From NCBI GenBank assembly GCA_043811005.1, contig JBDRNO010000151.1, positions 1-7,476 of the forward strand: a DNA stretch of 7,476 nt, in the 5' to 3' direction. The stretch's first letter is position 1. Each line of letters begins with the position of its first letter. The notes beneath the pieces are model-generated. The model searched no databases. It saw only the letters and a list, made by a program, of their open reading frames with translations, and had not been told where the DNA came from. The DNA is from JBDRNO01 sp043811005 (GTDB lineage: Bacteria; Bacteroidota; Bacteroidia; NORP154). Positions 1-5,604 of this stretch are shown here, in pieces. A program made the position numbers and the translations under genes.

Positions 1-22
1 TCTATTTGTTTTGGTCATTAAG

Positions 23-76
23 AATTAGAAAATTGGAACTTATTTGTTATTTGGGTTTTGAGATTTGGAATTTTTG
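23..76. repeat. Degenerate 7-8 bp-period AT-rich repeat
   Basis: Two octamers (AATTAGAA, AATTGGAA at 23-38) are followed at 42-76 by five heptamers in register: ATTTGTT, ATTTGGG, TTTTGAG, ATTTGGA, ATTTTTG. The units resemble, in opposite orientation, those of the heptamer array before the murB stop at 4398-4453. An open frame runs through this stretch (6-230, +), but its composition simply follows the repeat, so I treat it as non-coding. No function is known to me. Confidence 0.5.
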
Positions 77-174
77 CTTTATATGTATTTTTAACGCATT
101 GATAATCAATTACTTAATGCTTAACTTAATGACATTGCCCTGTCGGGTGGTCACCAGTGAGGGTGAGATGATGG

Positions 175-213
175 ATGAATTGTTCGATTGTTCGATTGTT
201 GAATTGTTAATTG
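175..213. repeat. Octamer repeat, TTCGATTG family (short copy)
   Basis: About four tandem octamers are visible: ATGAATTG, TTCGATTG, TTCGATTG, TTGAATTG. A shortened TTAATTG ends the run. The core unit TTCGATTG is identical to the unit of the 13-copy array at 3368-3471 on the other side of the protease gene. The run is non-coding and lies well upstream of the possible promoter of that gene. Confidence 0.7.
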
Positions 214-248
214 TCTTTTGCCGACTGTAGATTGGGTGCTGATCATTT

Positions 249-316
249 GTCATCAGTCATTAGTCATTCGTCATTGTCAATGTCAATTGCCTACTGCTCC
301 TGCCAACTGGAGATTG
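249..316. repeat. Heptamer repeat, GTCATTN / TCAATTG family
   Basis: Four tandem heptamers GTCATCA, GTCATTA, GTCATTC, GTCATTG occupy 249-276. A looser series of 6-7 bp units follows, each ending in TG: TCAATG, TCAATTG, CCTACTG, CTCCTG, CCAACTG, GAGATTG. The reverse complement of 4345-4378 shows the same order of motifs (GTCATTG, TCAATTG, then CCTAC just beyond), so this is a family with copies in both orientations. Confidence 0.65.
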
Positions 317-334
317 CCTGGTAATGACTGTTCA

Positions 335-367
335 TTGAGATCCAATAAAATTGTTTTATTATATTTG
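335..367 (+). promoter_or_regulatory. Possible Bacteroidota-type promoter of the S8 protease gene
   Basis: TATATTTG at 360-367 fits the Bacteroidota -7 box TAnnTTTG. A TTG at 335-337 lies 22 bp upstream, within the 17-23 bp spacing described for flavobacterial promoters. An AT-only hairpin (AATAAAA, loop TTG, TTTTATT; 344-360) sits between and partly in the elements. The implied leader is about 110 nt, long but possible. In AT-rich DNA such a match can occur by chance, so this is tentative. Confidence 0.35.
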
Positions 368-486
368 TAAATTGCAAATTAGAACAAAGCTTATTTTATT
401 CAACAACCTTATTCAAAATAATTCGTATAAAAAATTTGTTTATAATAGTAATAATAGCATTAAATAATATCATTCATTAACTATTT

Positions 487-3348
487 ATGAAAAAAATTCT
501 CTTTATCATTTCTCTTTTCTTTATTCAATTTTCAATATTTAACATTTACGCACAGGATATTGCTTCGGAAAAGTATCTTCCCAAAACGATCATATTTAAA
601 GTGAAACCGGAATTCAGAGGCATTTGTGAGAAGAATGCTATTAAGCATAATAAGTTGAACGAAGTATTTCAACAATTAGATGTTAATACCATTGCCAAAA
701 AATTCCCCAATCATATTTTCCAAAAAGCACCTGGGGGAAGTGTCTCCCTTCCGCCAGCTGGCGGAGAGGACCGGGGAGGGGCTGTTGACCTTTCCTTAAT
801 CTATGAACTAAATTATACAGCCGGTATTCCACTTCAAAAAGCCATTAACCGCCTTTATTCCACCGGCATGATAGAATACGCACAGCCGCATTACATTCAC
901 AAACCACTTTATGTTCCCAACGACCCTGCTGCTGATTCAGCTACCGGGCTGCAATACTTTCTCAATAATATCCGGGCTTATGAAGCATGGGGCATCAATA
1001 AGGGCGACACCAATGTTGTTATAGGAATTGTTGATACAGGAACCGACATTGACCATCCCGACCTGCTGGATAATATCAAGTACAATTATGCCGACACGAT
1101 TGACGGCATTGATAATGACAATGACGGGTTTGTTGATAATTTCAGTGGTTGGGACCTGGGTGATAATGACAACGACCCTTCAACAGGAAGTAGCGCTGAT
1201 CCATGGCATCATGGAGTATATGTTTCAGGAATAGCTGCCGCTACAACTGACAACGGACTTGGTGTAGCGGGTGTTGGCTTTAAATGCAAATTTTTACCGG
1301 TTAAAGTCAGTGAAGATAATGTTGGTCTTACAATGTCTTATGAGGGCATTGTCTATGCTGCAGACCATGGTTGCCAGATAATTAACTGCTCATGGGGAGG
1401 GCACTATACAGATCAATATGAACAGGATATCATTAATTATGCCACCTTTAACAAAGATGTTTTGATTATTGCTGCTGCAGGTAATGATAACAATGAGTGT
1501 GCTTTTTACCCTGCTTCTTTAAATAATGTAATAAGTGTGGCTGGCGTTGATGCTTCGGATGTTAAGACTTCAAGCTCCAGTTATGGTATTAATATTGATG
1601 TTTGTACACCCGGTACAGGTATATATACGACTCTCAATGGAGGTTACGGATATACAGGCCCCTACACCTCATTTGCAGCGCCCATAGCTGCAGGCGGTGC
1701 AGCACTTATTAAGGCAAATTTTCCTTCTTATACAGCTTTGCAGGTTGGAGAGCAGTTGAAGGTTACATCTGATTATATTGACACGGTAAGCGGGAACGAG
1801 AATTATGCAGGCAAGCTGGGAAGTGGCAGGATAAATCTGTACAGGGCTTTGACCGAGACCTCTTCTCCCTCAATTGTTATGACACAAAAAAATATTATTG
1901 ATGGAAATGACAGCGTTTTTGCACCAGGTGATACATTGAGAATTTCGGGAATTTTTACGAATTATCTTGCACCGGCATCCAATCTTTTGGTAATATTGAG
2001 CAGCACTTCACCATACTTAAATATAATTGACGGTACCACTACCTTGGGATCAATTGCTACATTGGCAACTGCCGATAATTATTCAGACCCTTTTACCGTT
2101 AAGATATTATCTTCAATGCCTTACAATAAGCCGATTGAATTGAAATTGAATTATTACGATGGTTCATACAATGCTTTTGAGTACATTGGGTTAGACGTTA
2201 ATCCCGATTACATCAATATTGACATTAATGATGTTGCAACCACAATTACCAGTAAAAGCAGGATAGGTTTTAATGAAGATAACCAAGATGCCGGATTGGG
2301 ATTTAAATATATGGGAGAGCAACTGCTTTGGGAAGCCGGTTTGATGATAGGTAATTCAACTGGTCAGGTCTCTGATAATGTCAGGGAGAATGATAATTTG
2401 GATAATGATTTTGCAAGGGTTGTTGCAGCAAAAAAAGTTATTCCACCGGAAGTTTCTGATCTTGACGTTGAAGGGGTGTTTAATGATGATTCGGCAAGTA
2501 CGGACAAATTAAATGTGTCGGTCAAACACAAGGCGTTTGCCTGGAATACTCCGGCAGATTCCAAATATATCATAGCGGAATATTATATTATCAACAATGG
2601 CAGTGGAACATTGGATAACCTGTTTGCCGGCATCTTTGCCGATTGGGATATAATGGATCCCGGTCTTAATAAAGCATCTTTTGATGTTGTAAATAAAATG
2701 GGCTATGTTTTCAGTAGTCAGTCAGGAAGCCCTTATGCAGGCATTAAATTGTTGACAAATAGTACTGTTACACATTACGCTATTGATCATATACCTGGGG
2801 GAGCGGGTGGCGTTGACCTCACAAATGGCTATTCCACTGCCGAAAAATATCAAACCCTATCCTCAAATCGTTCAAAGGCAGGTGAAAACGCTGGAGGTAA
2901 TGATGTAATGCATGTGGTTGGATCTGGATCCTTTGACCTGCTACCCGGTGATACGGTGGTTGTCGCTTTTGCCCTGTTAGCCGGTGATGATCTGGCTGAA
3001 TTACAAGCCATTGCACAAACAGCACAAAATAAATATAACGAATATGCTTATCCTGAAGATACTATGAGTGTTGAAAAGTTGCAGGTTACAAGTTCCGGAT
3101 TACAGGTTTATCCTAATCCTGTTAGCAAGGATGTGCTTTTTGAGTTCAGATTATCCCTAAGAAATGATGTTGAACTAAACCTTTACAATTTAATGGGAAT
3201 GAAAATTGCTGATCTGGTCAACACTAAGTTAATTGCAGGCAAATATCAGTATGAGATTAATGTTTCTGACCTTATCAGTGGAATATATTATTATCAATTT
3301 AAAGCCGGAAGTATTAGTGAGACTGGGAAATTGATTGTTATCAAATAG
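487..3348 (+). CDS. Secreted subtilisin-family (S8) serine protease with T9SS C-terminal sorting domain
   Basis: A 953-residue secreted protease. Residues 1-22 form a Sec signal peptide (MKK, hydrophobic core, cleavage likely after YA before Q23). Residues ~30-150 look like a prodomain and end in an 'IEYAQPHY' segment typical of Bacteroidota S8 propeptides. The catalytic domain spans ~155-455: Asp183 in IVDTG, His242 in HHGVYVSG, oxyanion Asn333 in AAAGN, and nucleophile Ser395 in TSFAAP. An Asp/Asn-rich loop (203-230, DGIDNDNDG) may bind calcium. From ~460 to 560 comes a beta-sandwich-like region (FAPGDTLRISG), then ~300 residues I cannot assign. Residues 872-953 form a type A T9SS sorting domain starting LQVYPNP and ending GKLIVIK, so the protein should cross the outer membrane by the Por system and be anchored or released. 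The start is the only one giving a signal peptide, and no Shine-Dalgarno is seen. All catalytic residues are present, so it is probably active. Substrate is unknown. Residues ~81-99 appear to derive from an inserted palindromic repeat. Confidence 0.95.
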   Translation: MKKILFIISLFFIQFSIFNIYAQDIASEKYLPKTIIFKVKPEFRGICEKNAIKHNKLNEVFQQLDVNTIAKKFPNHIFQKAPGGSVSLPPAGGEDRGGAVDLSLIYELNYTAGIPLQKAINRLYSTGMIEYAQPHYIHKPLYVPNDPAADSATGLQYFLNNIRAYEAWGINKGDTNVVIGIVDTGTDIDHPDLLDNIKYNYADTIDGIDNDNDGFVDNFSGWDLGDNDNDPSTGSSADPWHHGVYVSGIAAATTDNGLGVAGVGFKCKFLPVKVSEDNVGLTMSYEGIVYAADHGCQIINCSWGGHYTDQYEQDIINYATFNKDVLIIAAAGNDNNECAFYPASLNNVISVAGVDASDVKTSSSSYGINIDVCTPGTGIYTTLNGGYGYTGPYTSFAAPIAAGGAALIKANFPSYTALQVGEQLKVTSDYIDTVSGNENYAGKLGSGRINLYRALTETSSPSIVMTQKNIIDGNDSVFAPGDTLRISGIFTNYLAPASNLLVILSSTSPYLNIIDGTTTLGSIATLATADNYSDPFTVKILSSMPYNKPIELKLNYYDGSYNAFEYIGLDVNPDYINIDINDVATTITSKSRIGFNEDNQDAGLGFKYMGEQLLWEAGLMIGNSTGQVSDNVRENDNLDNDFARVVAAKKVIPPEVSDLDVEGVFNDDSASTDKLNVSVKHKAFAWNTPADSKYIIAEYYIINNGSGTLDNLFAGIFADWDIMDPGLNKASFDVVNKMGYVFSSQSGSPYAGIKLLTNSTVTHYAIDHIPGGAGGVDLTNGYSTAEKYQTLSSNRSKAGENAGGNDVMHVVGSGSFDLLPGDTVVVAFALLAGDDLAELQAIAQTAQNKYNEYAYPEDTMSVEKLQVTSSGLQVYPNPVSKDVLFEFRLSLRNDVELNLYNLMGMKIADLVNTKLIAGKYQYEINVSDLISGIYYYQFKAGSISETGKLIVIK
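731..783. repeat. GC-rich palindromic element inside the protease coding sequence
   Basis: A perfect 16-bp palindrome, TCCGCCAGCTGGCGGA, sits at 750-765. It is flanked by GTC/GAC pairing further out and by G-rich stretches (CTGGGGG, CCGGGGAGGGG). The block is far more GC-rich than the surrounding gene. It is read in frame as a Gly/Pro-rich stretch (SLPPAGGEDRGG) around residues 81-99. It interrupts an otherwise ordinary prodomain between a KFPNHIFQK segment and a VDLSLIYELNY segment. The 16-bp palindrome is seen directly; the outer limits and the origin by insertion are inferred. Confidence 0.6.
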
Positions 3349-3367
3349 GATCATGTGAAGGAAGGTG

Positions 3368-3471
3368 TTCAATTGTTCAACTGTTCGATTGCTCAATTGT
3401 TCGATTGCTCAATTGTTCGATTGTTCAATTGTTCGATTGTTCAATTGTTAGACTGTTTGATTGTTTGATTG
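3368..3471. repeat. 13-unit octamer tandem array (TTCRATTG)
   Basis: Thirteen contiguous 8-bp units fill exactly 104 bp, starting 20 bp after the protease stop codon. The fourth base alternates G/A from unit 3 to unit 10 (TTCGATTG then YTCAATTG), so the array is in effect a 16-bp dimer repeat. The last three units have diverged (TTAGACTG, TTTGATTG twice). Units contain the short palindromes CAATTG and TCGA. No spacers occur, so it is not a CRISPR. The rest of this 350-bp gap, 3472-3598, is AT-rich and shows nothing I can name. Confidence 0.9.
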
Positions 3472-3598
3472 GAAATTGGTGTTAGATGTTGTGTACTGGT
3501 TTCTGGTTTTTGTTTTATAACATTTTTTTGTAATATTGTAGCGTGTAATTTTTACTAATTAATACTGATTTATTAAGTCATTTATCAAAATATTTAAA

Positions 3599-3655
3599 CC
3601 ACTAATTACACGAATATACACTAAAAGAATTAGTGGAAATTAGTGAAATTCGTGG
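3599..3655. repeat. Palindromic repeat with AATTAGTGG / AATTCGTGG motifs
   Basis: CCACTAATT at 3599-3607 is perfectly complementary to AATTAGTGG at 3628-3636. CACGAAT at 3609-3615 is complementary to ATTCGTG at 3648-3654. The right side holds three direct copies of the motif at 3628, 3638 and 3647, spaced 9-10 bp. It ends 43 bp before the DUF5606 start codon, so it may be in that gene's leader or promoter region. No TAnnTTTG box was found in this gap. Confidence 0.6.
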
Positions 3656-3698
3656 CAAAAAAAATATTATTAACAGACTCAAATTATAGTTACTTACT

Positions 3699-4271
3699 AT
3701 GGATATAGAAGAGATTATATCAGTTTCAGGAAGGAACGGTCTTTTCAAAGTTATTGCAAAGACACCCAACGGGCTTATCGTAGAGTCGCTCGAAGACAAT
3801 AAAAGAGTGCCTGTATTTGCATCTGAAAAGGTCAGCGCCTTAAAGGATATCAGTATTTTCACTAAAACAGAGAGCGTTCCTCTCAAAGATGTATTCCGAA
3901 AAATATATGATAAAGAGAACGGGGGTGCTTCCATTGACTATAAATCGGAACATGAAGTTTTAAAAACATACCTCGCTGAAGTGTTGCCTGATTATGATGA
4001 GGAAAAAGTGTATGTTTCGGACATAAAGAAGTTGATAAAATGGTATAACATACTCCAAAAACAGAACCTACTGGAACCGGAAAAAGAGGAAAAGGAAACA
4101 TCAGGTGAAGAGAAAGAGAAAAAGCCGGAAGCCAAAATGCAGGATGAAAGCAAATTAAAACCCGGCTCTGGAAATAAACCCGATGCTAAACCGGCACGCA
4201 GTTCTGATAAGTTCATGGCAAAATCCCCTCCAAGAAAAACCCAGGCGAAAACGCTCAGGAAAGCGATATAA
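3699..4271 (+). CDS. DUF5606-type conserved Bacteroidota protein
   Basis: A 190-residue protein with no signal peptide or membrane segment, so probably cytoplasmic. Residues 1-125 match the pattern I associate with DUF5606: an SGRNGLFKVIAKTPNGLIVESL start, a KRVPVFASEKVSAL segment, FRKIYDKENGG at ~66-76, and YVSDIKKLIKWYNIL at ~105-119. The family is, as far as I know, restricted to Bacteroidota and functionally uncharacterised. Residues ~126-190 form a low-complexity, strongly charged tail (Lys/Glu-rich, then Lys/Pro/Ser-rich and basic), likely disordered. The tail could contact nucleic acid or ribosomes, but nothing here shows it. The ATG at 3699 fits the family N-terminus (MDIEEIISVSG). 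No Shine-Dalgarno is present. Overlapping open frames on the other strand are shadows. The gene stands alone, with repeat-filled gaps on both sides. Confidence 0.85.
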   Translation: MDIEEIISVSGRNGLFKVIAKTPNGLIVESLEDNKRVPVFASEKVSALKDISIFTKTESVPLKDVFRKIYDKENGGASIDYKSEHEVLKTYLAEVLPDYDEEKVYVSDIKKLIKWYNILQKQNLLEPEKEEKETSGEEKEKKPEAKMQDESKLKPGSGNKPDAKPARSSDKFMAKSPPRKTQAKTLRKAI

Positions 4272-4344
4272 ATCACATTGAACCTGAATAGGTCTACTAA
4301 GCTCCTTGGCAATTATAAAGGGTTTTTTGCAAATAAACAAGTAG

Positions 4345-4378
4345 GCAGTTGACGATTGACAATTGACAATGACTATGA
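4345..4378. repeat. Heptamer repeat, inverted copy of the 249-316 family
   Basis: Units CAGTTGA, CGATTGA, CAATTGA, CAATGA and CTATGAC run in tandem. Read on the minus strand they give GTCATAG, TCATTG, TCAATTG, TCAATCG, TCAACTG and then CCTAC, the same motif order as at 249-316. The run lies in the convergent gap between the DUF5606 gene and murB. No convincing hairpin terminator is visible for either gene there. Confidence 0.6.
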
Positions 4379-4397
4379 CAACCTGTCTGACGCAGCT

Positions 4398-4453
4398 TCC
4401 AATATCTTGAATCCTGTATCATGTATCCAATATCAAAGATCCAACATCAAATC
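4398..4453. repeat. Degenerate 8-unit heptamer array ending on the murB stop codon
   Basis: Eight consecutive 7-bp units all start with TC: TCCAATA, TCTTGAA, TCCTGTA, TCATGTA, TCCAATA, TCAAAGA, TCCAACA, TCAAATC. The last unit begins with the TCA at 4447-4449, which is the murB stop codon (TGA on the minus strand). The array therefore abuts the gene and just enters its 3' end. On the minus strand the unit reads TATTGGA-like, similar to the repeat at 42-76. Confidence 0.65.
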
Positions 4454-5463
4454 ACATTAACTTCCCTCTCCAGTACAACCCCGAACGTATCTTTCACCGA
4501 TCTGATGATTTTTTCCGATAGTTCATAGATATTCCTTCCTTTGGCATTTCCATAGTTTACCAAAACAAGCGCGTGGTTTTTATGCACACCGTATTCTCCG
4601 AAAGTTTTCCCTTTCCATCCGCACCAGTCAATCAACCAGGCGGCTGCCAGCTTAACGCCTGTTTCGGTATCTTCATAGCTGATAATATCCGGATATTTGC
4701 TTTTTAGCACTTCAAACTTTTCATTCGATACAACCGGATTTTTAAAAAAACTCCCTGCATTCCCTATTTTAACAGGGTCGGGAAGCTTGCTCTTCCTGAT
4801 GTTGCAAACTGCCTCACTGATAGCTTTTATACTCAGTTTTTCAACATCCATGTTTTCCAGTTCCTGCTGAAGGGCGCTATATGATGTATTAAATACCGGC
4901 TCTTTGCTTAGTTTAAAAATAATGGAGGAAATAATGTACTGATCCTTTAACTCATTCTTAAAAACACTTTTTCTATAACCAAACTTACAATCGGTATTAG
5001 AGAAAACCTCAACATCGCCATTAAGAATATTTACTGCCTCCAATTCGGCAAAAACGCTTTCGAGTTCAACTCCATAAGCACCGATGTTTTGTATTGGAGC
5101 GGCACCTGCATTTCCGGGTATCAATGAAAGGTTTTCAACGCCAGGATAATTATTTTTTATACAGAACAAAATGAATTCGTGCCAGTTTTCACCAGCTCCT
5201 ACTCTTATATAACGGAACTCTTTATCTTCTTTAATAACCTCTTTCCCTTTTAAATCAATTTTTAAGACAATACCGTCAAAATTTTTTGTAAAGAGAATAT
5301 TGCTCCCACCCCCAAGGATCAATTTATGGATATTTTTGAAACGTGAAATAGTTAAAAACTCCAGTATTTCATCAAGTGTAGATAAATTGACATAATATCC
5401 TGCAATTGACTCAATGCCAAAGGTGTTATAATGTTTTAGAGAAAAATTTTCTTTTATATCCAT
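4447..5463 (-). CDS. murB: UDP-N-acetylenolpyruvoylglucosamine reductase (MurB, type I)
   Basis: A 338-residue cytoplasmic FAD enzyme that uses NADPH to reduce UDP-GlcNAc-enolpyruvate to UDP-N-acetylmuramate, the second committed step of peptidoglycan precursor synthesis. The N-terminus has the NTFGI motif (13-17). FAD-binding motifs are LGGGSNIL (50-57) and IPGNAGAAPIQNIGAYGVEL (115-134). Catalytic equivalents of E. coli Arg159, Ser229 and Glu325 are Arg164 in FGYRKSVFK, Ser238 in GNAGSFFKNP, and Glu332 in LEREV. The length, the tyrosine-containing loop region near 195, and the overall plan match the E. coli-like type I enzyme (about 342 residues). The ATG at 5463 gives the expected N-terminus. 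The gene looks intact and is transcribed away from the GT4 gene, from which it is separated by 141 bp. Its stop codon overlaps a heptamer repeat. Confidence 0.97.
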   Translation of the reverse strand: MDIKENFSLKHYNTFGIESIAGYYVNLSTLDEILEFLTISRFKNIHKLILGGGSNILFTKNFDGIVLKIDLKGKEVIKEDKEFRYIRVGAGENWHEFILFCIKNNYPGVENLSLIPGNAGAAPIQNIGAYGVELESVFAELEAVNILNGDVEVFSNTDCKFGYRKSVFKNELKDQYIISSIIFKLSKEPVFNTSYSALQQELENMDVEKLSIKAISEAVCNIRKSKLPDPVKIGNAGSFFKNPVVSNEKFEVLKSKYPDIISYEDTETGVKLAAAWLIDWCGWKGKTFGEYGVHKNHALVLVNYGNAKGRNIYELSEKIIRSVKDTFGVVLEREVNVI

Positions 5464-5484
5464 TTGTGATTATAGATGTTTTTG

Positions 5485-5512
5485 CAAATCTAATTTTTAT
5501 GTTTTTAACAAA
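5485..5512 (-). promoter_or_regulatory. Possible Bacteroidota-type promoter of murB
   Basis: On the minus strand TAGATTTG (5492-5485) fits the -7 box TAnnTTTG. A TTTG (5512-5509) lies 16 bp upstream of it. That spacing is just short of the usual 17-23 bp, so the match is imperfect. Transcription would start near 5478, giving a leader of about 15 nt. No Shine-Dalgarno precedes the start codon. Confidence 0.35.
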
Positions 5513-5545
5513 GAAATTACCGGAAACAAAAATGCTTATTTTAAT

Positions 5546-5561
5546 ATTCGTACATTCGTAC
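5546..5561. repeat. Tandem octamer duplication ATTCGTAC x2
   Basis: Two exact adjacent copies of ATTCGTAC lie in the divergent spacer between murB and the GT4 gene. The period (8 bp) is the same as that of the TTCRATTG arrays, with a different unit. It ends 43 bp before the GT4 start codon and could be a regulatory direct repeat or a minimal member of the short-period repeats seen elsewhere in the window. Confidence 0.5.
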
Positions 5562-5604
5562 CAATTCCCCGATATCCATCGTAGCAAGCTGTTTTTCGCA
5601 GATT

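Noticed and set aside
6..230. Open frame of 74 codons on the plus strand
   Set aside because: It runs through the short-period repeats, its residues follow the repeat composition (Leu/Ile/Phe/Trp/Cys-rich), and it shows no recognisable domain or start signal.
420..486. Second promoter close to the protease start codon (AAAATTTG, TATAAT-like)
   Set aside because: AAAATTTG lacks the TA of the -7 box and has no properly spaced TTG; TATAAT matches are expected by chance in such AT-rich DNA.
3368..3471. CRISPR-like repeat array
   Set aside because: Units are 8 bp, contiguous and without unique spacers; no cas genes are present.
3602..4312. Minus-strand open frames of 72-110 codons opposite the DUF5606 gene
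   Set aside because: They overlap a gene with a recognisable conserved family pattern and have no recognisable features of their own.
4300..4330. Terminator after the DUF5606 gene (CCTT ... AAGG followed by a T-run)
   Set aside because: The T-run is real, but the stem is four base pairs with a long loop, so it is not convincing.
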